Made by a program: the position numbers and the translations under genes. Under the pieces are notes generated by a model. That model did not search any database, was not told the DNA's origin, and worked only from the letters and a program-made list of their open reading frames with translations. From Ianthella basta (taxonomy: Eukaryota; Porifera; Demospongiae; Verongiida; Ianthellidae), in the NCBI GenBank assembly GCA_964019415.1, contig OZ025873.1, positions 4,688,776 to 4,752,775 of the forward strand: a stretch of DNA of 64,000 nucleotides, in the 5' to 3' direction. How positions within the stretch are numbered: position 1 is the first letter of the stretch; the number at the start of each line of letters is the position of its first letter. This document shows positions 27,701-39,574 of this stretch, in pieces.

Positions 27701-30700
27701 TTACTTGTGAATGGTACTACCTTGTGTATGATATCATGACCTTTTTGTATGTCTTGTGTGTATCCATTGGCCTTGTACTTGTGCTGTTCATTCATGTCCT
27801 TCTGAGCTCTGTCCCTAATGTCTATAGCAATCAATCAATCAATTAATCACAAAAGTAGATTTATCTCCAGTGCTGGAGGTCATCCCTCTTACACGAATAC
27901 AGTATAAACAGTGGGTTAGCATAAAATATGTATCATAAAGTCATTTAAAATTGTCAATCCATCTTTAACACGGTCTTCCATTTGGCCTCTTCCCCTCCAT
28001 CTCTCCAATAAACACTTTCTTAGTTGTCTTCTCAATGCTCATTTCCTTCAATCTCTCCCTAATGTCTGCATTCCTTACTCTGTCCAATCTGTTTGCACCT
28101 TCAATCCTCCTTAGCACATTCATTTGTGTAGCCTGTACCTTTGATTGCTGCCTCTTTGTCAGGCCGGCTCCACGTCTCACACCCATACATCAGCACTGGC
28201 ATCACTATTGCATTCACTACATTCGTCTTCGTATTTCGGCTCAATTCCTCCTTTCTCAAAACAGTATCATTTATCCCTCCAAGCACTCTTTTTGCATTCC
28301 CTATCCTGGCCTCTATTTCCTTCTCCATACTTCCATCATTACTAACCATCACACTCCCAGATACTCCATTGTGTCCACCTACTCGTTGACCTAATCTCCT
28401 TTTTTCACCTCACACACTTCCCTGTCCCTTGCTGTCCTCATAACTTTAGTCTTCCTCCAGTTCACTTTCAATTCCCATTTGCTCAGTGTGTCACTGACTA
28501 GCTTTAGGTTATGTTGAACCCCTCTAGGGCTCTAGGCAACTTTCCTTTCATCCCATACTTGTCCAGCATTTTCCACAACTTCTCCATGCTCATGGCGTCT
28601 TAAGCTTTCTCTAGATCCACAAATGCCATGTAAGTTTTCTTATTCTTCTAATTTGTCTTCTCCACAATTTGCTTCACCACAACAATTTGATTGTTACAAC
28701 CTCTTCCAGCACTGAAGCCTCCTTGCTCATCCATCGCTTTACCGTCTGTCATATTGCCTTCACCCTCTCATTCAATATCCGCCCAAACACCTTACCAACA
28801 ACTTTCAATAAACTTATTCCCCTGCATGTAGTTTGCACAGTCTAGTCTGCTGCCCTTCTTGAAAATGGGTATGATTACTGCCTTTATCCAATCTCCTGGT
28901 AACACCCCTCTCTCCACATCAGATGAACATCTTCACCACCCACTCTACCATCACTTTACCACCTACTTTTAGCATTTCTGGTGCTGTCCCACATTTGCCA
29001 GGTGCCTTTCTCATCTTCAACTTCCTTACACTTCTTCTCACCTCCTCTTTCATTATCTCCAGATCAACCTGTAATGTTGTCTCTTTATTTGGCATGTACA
29101 AACCAGGCCCATCTATTTCTTGGTACAGCCTTTCAAAATGCTCTTTCCACCTCTTCACAACCTCTTCTCCCTCCGAAAATACTTTGCTGTACTTGTCATT
29201 AATTCAATGTGTGCCACACCCTTAATTCTTTGTCCTCTGCCTTTGTTCACCTTAGCCCAGAATCTTTGCTGATTACCACTAGCATCCTTCTCACTAGCAT
29301 CTCTCTCCCTAACTCCATCCACTCCTCATTCTTAGCCCTTCTAATGTCTATAGCAAGAGGCTGAAATAATCTTGGTAATGGTACTGGTCTGAGCAATAAA
29401 TAGAAAGAACCATGCAGCTAAGATCTGAACATCATTGCCCGTCATTTATCAATTGTCTGGAATTAAACACACTAATAATGTTGTACATTTCACATTTAAC
29501 AAGTTGTGGAAACGAAAAATGGTTAATATTGCTGTATGCCCTATTCTATGGTTAGTCAGTGTGTGTGATACAAGGCAGAGCAGGAAGCAATTAGGATGAC
29601 ATGGTCTTTTAAATTGGGACCATCTCCAGCGATCATGTTGTGTATAGCTCCTTTAGTAATGCCCCTGCAGTGGATACATAAGCAGTCAGTTGTCCACACA
29701 CATCCACCAGTGCACCACTAAAGAGCCCAATATGGGCAAAACAACCATCTGCAGCTTCAGCAGTACATGATTCCTCACCAAACATGAAGAACTTGAAGCT
29801 GGCAATTTCAACTTAGCCAACAATTCTAAAGCTTGAGAGGTGTTTGATCAGGCTTTGACAGTCAGTGCACTGTGCTTGTGTACACTCTACAGCTACACCA
29901 CAGCCAGTTGTGGAACTTGCCAATTCTACACTGGATTCATTGGAACTTGCTTGGACTGTGTCTTCAGCAATGGATGTAACCAACTACACAGTGTACTGGT
30001 CTGAGGTTCCATCTGGAGTCAACAGTTCACGTACACTGGGAAATGACATCATGCAGGCCTCTATTCTTGACTTGCTCCCAAATACTGCATACATGATAAT
30101 AGTGAAAGCTGCAGGCCCTTTGGGGAAGAGGAACAGCACAGCAGTGCGTTACTACACGGCTCCGAGAGGTAAGAATGTAGTTAGCATGTCTTTGTATACA
30201 CTATGTACAGCAAGAATAGTATTATATTCAATGCCTCCCACCATGCAGCTGTGTCATCAGTTAGAGTTGCAGTGTTGCCGGAGCAATCCCTTCAAGTGTC
30301 ATGGCAGCCTGCCTCAGATATAGAAAATAATAATGAGACATTTGTGACAGTCACTGCTATGTTTGGTAGTGACATTCAGTCTGTCAATGCCACATCGCCT
30401 AGTTCAATGGTTCACATTTCTGGACTGCCCGAATATTCTACTGGTGAGGTGAGAGTGCAGACTAAGAACCCAAGTGCAATGAGTGAAGTTACCACTGTTG
30501 GAGTAAGGACTGTCACGGCCAACACCACTCGTGAGTTGTGCAGCTTCTTGGGTATTCCAGTTGATAGTGTTTTGGTATCAACATGTCAACTGTCGGTACA
30601 TTCATGATGTTGGCTGAGCTAACAGTCATGTCACTGCTCACTCCAAGGGGGGAAATTGACTTAATTCACTAATGTCATAGAAACATGAGTCTGAGTCTTG

Positions 30701-31079
30701 GACATATTTGGAATGTGATATAATGTCCAGCAGTTTGTAGTGACTACTGACTAGTGTACAAATGTTTTATTTTCAACATTATGTAACTTGCCGTTATTTC
30801 TGTTTACTGTTCCAGGCACTGCATTTTCAGCTGAATGGGTTAATGACAACTTTACCTCTATAAAACTCAGCTGGCAGCCAGATAGTAGGGTGGCAACATA
30901 TACAGTCAGTTACACACCAGTCAATGCGAGTGGTGCGATTGCCAGTAACAATACACAGCAAGTGGTAGTTGCAGGTTCTACAGTGACTCTGTCTGGGCTC
31001 AACCCCATGGCTTGGTACATCTTTCATGTGGAAGTTAAGACGTTATCGGTTACTTTTTCAGTACCTATTGTACTTGTCA

Positions 31080-31159
<80 letters not shown>

Positions 31160-34100
31160 CGTGTGTGTGTGCATGTGTGTGTGTGCATGTGTGTGTGTGT
31201 GTGTGTGTGTGCGTGGGTGTGGGTGTGTGTGGGTGTGGGTGTGTGTGTGTGCATGTGTGTGTGCATGTGTGTGTGTATGTGTGTGCGTGTGTTCATTGAT
31301 ATTGCATACCTGATTGAGCACATATCTGGTATGAATTACAAAGTCTTATTTCCTTTTTCAGGAGCAGGAGTTGCCTTTGGTGTCGTTGTTGTTTTGTCCG
31401 TTGCTCTGCTACTGGTCTTGTCCATCGTTTGGTCAGCCTCACATTGTTCACTTATGCATTAAGAGCTTGCAACATCTTGCCCCATTGTACAGTGTTGAGC
31501 AGTCAGACATTAATGTGTTGCTCCAATGGTTTCATTTGAATTTGGGTGTCAAATTACAAATTACAATGGTCTGACTAGCAATAAAATGTGTACTGACATG
31601 AATAGTAGCTCATATTCCACTGCTTACTGTTTATCAATTCAGACTTCCTGTTATATTGTATGCATGTTTTGAATATGCCTTTTCAAATGCCACAGGTGTA
31701 AGCGGAGATCAAAGCCACTACAGTCTTATGAACCAGCAGCTGAAATGCACAACATTAGTACAGGCTCTGCTCCTGAACATGGTGCAACAAAGACAGTAGC
31801 TGCCCTTCATGAGCCTGTTGAGGGGGAATCAGGGCAACCCTCACCTGAGGGTCAGGCATCTATACGGTCATCGTCTGAGCCAGGTTTGCAGAATGTGATG
31901 GTCATTCTAAAGGAATGTTTTAATGATGGAATTGCATGATAAGGTTTAGTGCAGATGGGATATTGGGGCTGCTGTGCCTCTGGACCTTGTCTTTTGGTTG
32001 CATCCTGTTCTTATCATTCTAAGACTATTAAGCACTGTGGCTATAACACTTAGTATTCTGCATGTGTGAACAAACATACCAACTAGTGCTATGTGTTGCT
32101 TTGCTTTCTGTCTTCTCTTTTCTCTCAGTGTATGGGAATGTCTTTCCACAAGCTGCTAAGGCTAGCTCTATTTCCAAGACTTTGTTTCCTGCTCATGTCA
32201 AGGAGCTGCATAAGCAGAGGAACAAAGGGTTTGAAAAAGAATTCAGTGTAAGTCAGTTTTTGATCTTGTGTGCAATTTCAAGTGTGCTAAGTAAATTCTC
32301 GATTCATGACTTGGTCAGATGACATTTTAGATGCATATGTATTTCCTATTACATAGCAAAACAGTGACTGGTAGCATTGTACACAGCCAATTACATCACA
32401 TATCTAACACCTCACCCATGTACAGGATCTTCATGATGATCCAAATGGCTCAGTCCAGAATGCTCAACTTAACCAGAACAAGAACAGATACGTGAACATA
32501 CACTCCTGTAAGTGGCAGACTGTGCGAAGACTCTACCATAACACACTTATCTGCATTGCATTCACAATATGCAGTAGGACTACATATGTAATACAAGTTT
32601 TGATTGCTTCTAGTATTTCACACTCCTCTTCCCTGTCACTTGTTCAACTCTTTTCTCTCTTGTGACTGATCCTTTCCAAACTGCAGATGACCACTCAAGG
32701 GTTATCTTGTCTGTACCTGATGAGGCTGGGTCTGACTACATTAATGCTTCCTACATCAACGTGAGTGGGCACAGCTCAGCCAAGGCTAACACTGGAATGA
32801 TTTAGTGCTGTCTCTTTGTCCCTCCTGCTGTCCAGGGCTACATGCAAGAGAGAGCGTACATTGCTGCTCAAGGTTTTTACATATTTGTGTATTTCACTAT
32901 GTAACAAATGCACTAATAGTTCTGTTAGGCCATAGGGCTAGAGTGGATATTTTATTTAATTTCAGTCTGCAAATCTCTGAAATCCACTTTGGATACTAAC
33001 TTTACAGGCGGAAAATTCATGTACCTTTCGAAGGCTGCTGTCTAACTTGTAGCTCAGCTTAGTGACCTGGGCAAGTGCCTACTCTAGTTACACAGCTAAA
33101 AGAATGAGATGTGAGCCGCGCCAAAGGCTTTAGTTCATTGCTTGGTGGTTAGCTAGGCCTAGCTTGTGGTGAATACATGCCACTGTTGCAAACAGGGTTG
33201 CTTCTTATCATCAGTTCACACCAGCAACCTTGTATTATAATATGTACGTAGGTCCCAAGCCTGAAACTGTGTCTGACTTCTGGCAGATGATTGTGGAGCA
33301 CAAACCATCAGTGGTTGTCATGCTGACCAAAGTGGATGAGAGTGGAAAGGTGAGATGTGAAAACTGTGAGTGTGTTTTATTGTTCTGCCTACTGCTGTGT
33401 ATCTGGAACCAGGTGTAGTGAGTTGCTTAGGTAGCTACTTTCCTTTACGTTAACCCATCAATACTTTGACCCCAAACAGTATTTGGCCATGAGTGCATGC
33501 TGTATCTGGTTCTACAGAGTGTTTAGGTGTAACAGAGGCAAGCCATGCTCTCAGGTGCAGAGCTTACTGATTACATCCATCATTATGCAAAAGTTTTCCT
33601 AAAGTGGTTATGCAACTATTGGAGCAACTGAGCAATATTGCCAGCCTTCTCCAAGAAATGAAACTGCAATTTGAAACGCTTTCTGTTTGCTAGGCTCAAA
33701 ACCATTCTCTTTAGATTTTGCCGTGTATCCAAAGAACACAAAGTGTTTCTAGAACATGTTTAAGTAATATTATTGTGGTAGGAAGCTTACTTAACTGTTT
33801 TTCTGCGAGGTACAGCCCTAAATACAACAGAAGTCTAGTGACCCGTAGGCCAATAATGGAGGACCAGCGAGTCATGACACATAATTATGGCCATGATTCG
33901 CTCATAGAGTCATCATAGGGTAGCCATTTAGCCAGCACACTCCTCCTCCAGGCACAAAGTAACAATTGCTCATTTAGAATGTCATATATATAGATTAAAA
34001 AGCAGTAGGCAAACATTTGACAGTTTGGTAGGGATGCTTTCACTGGATATGACTGGCTGCTCTGGAGACTTGAAACTCTTGCAAACCCAACAGTCTAGTG

Positions 34101-37100
34101 TGTCTTGATGTATCTTTCAGGCCAACAACAATACTGTACGCCCAACTATCTGAACATACATGGGAAAATTGCTAGCAAGTAGTTCGAGGTTCAGGGGCGC
34201 CCTGGCGCCCCACGAGTTTTTTAACTCGAAATACTTGTTTGTAAAACAGCCTTTTCGCAAAAGCCACAGAATTTGCTTTGCAGCTAGTTGTGCACCGGTC
34301 AGCCATTTTGGTTGCTGTGGCTAGCACACGTGACGTTGCTCTTGACCATATGGTGCCCACTTTGCCATTGTGTTTGCGTGTAGCTATATAGTGCATGTGC
34401 GTATGGTCATCTCCGATGGTTGCTCTGGACCAAGTAATGTTCTTTGCCTGAAGGAAGGTGTGTTCTTTGGCCTGAAGGAAGGTATGTCCTCAGGACAGTA
34501 GCCACTCCATTGAGTGAAGGGTATTTCATGCCTTGTGGAACCTGTTACATTCTTCCCCCCAAATTCCACTTGGTCCTATTATACTTTCAAAGCTTTGATT
34601 TTCATGTTCACATTCTGGAAGTCATCAAGTATCTCCAATGATGAAAGTGTTACAATTTTGGATGCAATTTCAATATCAGCCTTCAACAATGCTACATTCA
34701 ACTTGAGGTGTTGGCTGCTCTAACAATTTGCCATGATGCCGCAATTGCTAGATTGCTGCACACTGACTGGTTACCACCTCTAAAAATAGCATAGTGTACC
34801 ATGATGTAATAACTGCTTGTATTGCAGAGTCAGCACTGTTGCTTTAAAGGTCCACTGTCACGGTTATACAAGTTGCATTTATATGATAGATAATCGTCTA
34901 AAACCACCGAAAATCGCTGTTAGAGCGCTTCGAAATTCCCTGGTAGAGCGATAATGGTTCACTTTCGGAAAATCGGCCGAAGAAATCCGCCATATTGCTG
35001 TGACGTCACAGTAGGCTTGCCGTACACTTGTGTCTATACTTGAACGTGTCACACGCCGTGTGGGAAGACAATCGCCGACTGGCTATTCGCGTCCCTCTTG
35101 CTGATGAATTCGCCCGGATACATCACAAATGCGTTGCTGGAGGATGTAGTAGGGCCACTAGAGGCATAGATCTATGGTGGAGGCAACGGTCGCTGCTTCA
35201 TTTCACAAAGAGCGATAGTCTGAAGAAGCGATGGCCAGCAGCTGTTGGCAGGTCTTTCTGTGCTTGGTAAGACTCTTCCGTACGTTAGAGCGCCTTTCGG
35301 ATTGCGACTGATGCCCTACCTGCCATTTCGCTGATTCTTGGTGTAAATATTCTAGCAACAACCACTTTGCTCACTTTAGTACATCCGTCAGAATCCGAAT
35401 GGCGCTTTAACTTACAGGAGAGTCTTTCCTAGCACAGAGAAAGCCAATCGAGAAGACGAAAAATCGCTACAAAGGACGAAAGGGTGAGTAGTAGCTTTAG
35501 GATGACGAAAAAGGCGTCCCGGGGCCATTTCGATGCCCCCACCTCTTGGTCTTCTGCGCAGCCGTTCTCGGTAGAGAGCAGGGGACGGTTTTCCTCTGAA
35601 TCTTTTGCTGTGACCAGAGCTTGTGTGTGCCCTACTACCTAGCAAGTAGGAGTGGAGAGGTGCTTACGTCTCACGATGTGCAAGCCAGTGACCTGAAACA
35701 CTTGCCGAGTGCTCCGAAATATGTTTCCACTTCGTATTTCAGCTGTTACACCTTCCCGCTCTAGGCTAGTGTACCATCTCTTTTTCGTATGCTCTTGTAA
35801 CAGTCCATAGACCCTACAACATGTTTTAGGGTCTATGAACAGTCCAAGAATGGTGCGAATCGGCGTTTGTAGGGCTGAGAACGGGCGTCACCATATTATT
35901 GGTCTTGTCGCAAAATTGATGTTGTGCCGTACGGCTGCGCAACCCGCATGCCCAGATCTATTTCAGAATCAGCAGGGGTATCTCCTTCATTGTCTCAAGA
36001 GGTTTCGCCGTCATCTTAAGATTAAGACTCGCAGGAGATAACGATTTCTTGTTCAATCCGTTGCCTGGCCTACTCTCCTCCATACTTGTGCAAACATTCC
36101 GGAGCCTACTATGACGTCACGACGTTTTAGCATTGCTGCCACCGGAAAACCGGAAACGCCCACGCATAATTGGTCTTTTTGCAACTTTGCACCCTCGTAA
36201 CTCCCCCATCGTGAGGCCGAGCACACTGAAATGGGTATCATTGAAGATGTTTCACAAAGCACTATCAATATAAAAATAAAAAAAAAATGCGACAGTGGAC
36301 CTTTAAAGCATGTCTGAAAATAGTATAGCTACCGTTCTCCCATGCAGTACATTTGACTTACCAGCTCTTAATATAGAACCAAACATTCTAATTAACATTT
36401 TGATTTGGAATATAGCTTATTACGCTGAGGGTTTAGCACTTTAGTGCCTTGTTCATTGCTTCCTGTGTTTGTTACAGCATTTCCCTGCCCCCCCAAAAGT
36501 AACCTGCTATGTCCTTACACAACCTGCCAACTCATGAGCTATGATATGCCGATCTCCTGCATGTATTACTGCTGTGCTGTACTGGTGGAACTGCCACTCA
36601 ATCTATTGCAATCTGTCCCTTTTGCCAACAATCAGAGAAAATGTGAGCCATACTGGAATGAAAAACTGCAGGATCCCTTTGATGCAGGCAGAAGTATCAC
36701 TGTGACAACCACTGGGCATAGGACCCTTGCTGATTATGACGTCAGAGACTTCACAGTGCAGTGTGTAAGTAGTAATATGTACTTCTTTTATCAACAGGTT
36801 CTAATACTGTACTCTGAATGAATTGTGTATCTCATGATGCTGTGAATATCAGATGTATGTTTTGAGTGGGTTAGTGTTTTGCTTCTCTTGTGTGAATGCA
36901 CAGTAATAAGGTAGCTTACACATCAAGCTGCCAGCCTGTGTTATCTTCATTGCTCTGTGTTTCATATACACTTGCCTTGCATGTACTGTCCATGTGTACC
37001 ATACATATTCGGTTCTACTGTGTAAAATAGGGTTATTTGAAAGTTTTTATTAGGTCGTTAATTTTGGTTGATCCCCGGTGTCGCAGGAAATTCGACTCCC

Positions 37101-39501
37101 CCACTTTACGGTGTAGGGGGATGCCACATTTGCTGCATGGGGTACCTAGTAGCCTACGTATGTCAATATTCACATGTTTCCCATGTGTCCATTGCACCCT
37201 CTACGTACACAGCCGGCTGAGAAGCCCTACAAGCTGACCCACTTGCAGTACACTGCCTGGCCTGACCATGGAGTGCCCCTCCACCCTTCCTCACTGGTCA
37301 AGTTTGTTCATGCTGTCCGGAAGATACATGGCAACACCCAAGCACCCATGGTTGTTCACTGCAGGTTGGTGTGCCTTTCTCAGCAGTTTGCATACGTATG
37401 TATGGGAGTATGTTGTGCTGTTAGGAGATCTAGCTAATACGCATACAGTACTTTTTGTTGGTTGTCCTGACCAGATGTGTGCAATTGGGTATCAGAGATC
37501 TATCTAGTGACATCACTATGGTGGCTACAAGTCTATTTTGTTTAAACTGTGGCAATTAGATTGAAGAAGACTGGCATAATCATAGTCAGTCAATTTAAGG
37601 CTGAGAATGCTTGGATGTTGCTGTATATACCACAAGGAAAATGCTCCCCATAAGTGAACAGACAGCGTGGGAGCCGAACAGACTTGTAACAATCTCATAC
37701 AATGATTTTATGAAATCTCCATTTCAGATCACTGAAAAAACTGTCAAATCATGACCAACCTACCGCAAATCTCCTGTTCACTGTCTGCCAACAGAACTAC
37801 ATTAGTATACTATGACATCACTAGGTCAATATTTGTTAGCTGATATACAGTATAACCAATTACAGCTACCAGGTTGGGGACAGCCACCCCAAAAAGTACT
37901 GTGTGTACTGTATGAGCTCTTTGGGGATGGGTTGTATATGTGGTGGTATTATTATGTTACAGTTGCTGTTGTACTGCATGCATATGATGAGTGCTGTAGA
38001 GACGCTACTGAAAGTGGTGACAATGGGATGAGATTGTGTACACTGAATGCAAAGGTTGCAGTGCTTGCTTCATTGTTGCACTATTGCTGCATCTTTAATA
38101 CATTTCAGTAATCACACTGTTGACATGGACATGTACTGTGCAGTGCACACCACATCAGATGCACCACTGTTGTATCTGAAGTTCTTTAAGACATTTCAAG
38201 AATTACAATTGACATGGACATGTACTGTACAATGCACACCACGTCCTCTGCTCTCCGTGTTCAATACTCCCACAGTGCTGGTGTGGGCCGTACTGGCACT
38301 TTCATCACTCTTGACACAATGTTGGAGAGACTGAAGGAGAGGGATGATATCAACATCTTTGGGTTTATCACTGAAATGAGGACCCAAAGAACACAAATGG
38401 TTCAAGCACTTGTAAGTGTGTACGTCATGATCAGGAAGATGCTGTTGCATCTGTGTAGGCTGCAGTGTGACTATTGTTCTCCCTGAATAACGTTTCCATA
38501 ATGAAGCATGTCCAGTCTAAACATTATGTCCTCGCAAATGAGGGCTACTGCATCCCATCCCCCATTTCTCCACAGGACCAGTATGTGTTCATTCACGATG
38601 CACTCAATGATTTCCTCACTTGTGGAGACACAAGCGTGCCAGCTCATGAGCTGAGAAGGACCATTTCCACCATGTCTCAGGCTGATGGAGATGGGGAAAC
38701 AGGTTTTCAGAGGCAGTTTGAGGTAGGACCATACGTGTTGTATTGTGACATCTCAGGGCATACAGTGTACAGTGTTGTGTTCGTTGGTTATATTGTTGGC
38801 AGGCAATAGCCACATAGGATATAATGTGCAGTATTTCAGAATACAGTTCACTGTTTCGTATGTATATCACATTGTGTGTGTACTAGTTTTCAATTTCCAC
38901 ACAATATCATTTGCTTCAAACACAATTGGCAACTCACCCCATTACCACACTTGCAGTTACTGGGCACCCTAAGCAGGATCCCAGTGAGTGAGGACACTGC
39001 CTTTGCCAATAAACCAGTCATTCAAAAGAAGAACAGATACAAGTACAAGTTGCCTTGTGAGGGAGACATGCAATGCATTTAGTCCACTGTACCACTGATG
39101 GCAACACTGTGTCTGTTATGTATAGTAATTCTCTTTATTATAATTATGATGCAACTTTACATTTGCATATGCTCTATTTTCTACATACATACGTACATAG
39201 TGAAGATACACACATGTATATACATACGTAGTTTTGTCCGTTATAGTTGTAAAATATTGTCTACTATACTGACTGTCATACTACAGATTCCAACCACTAC
39301 ATCCATCTCAGTGCAAGGGGAGGAAACAACCATGCCGATTACATCAATGCAAGCATGGTGGATGTAAGTGGGGCTAGCCTTGGATGGTTTAGTTGCACTT
39401 TAGAGGCATGGTGTGATGAGGCAGCAGTAGCAGTGTAATGGGCTTTAGTGTTTGTGCTTGCAGCTACATTTTCAGTTCATCTATCAGTATAATGGTCAAT
39501 G

Positions 39502-39574
<73 letters not shown>

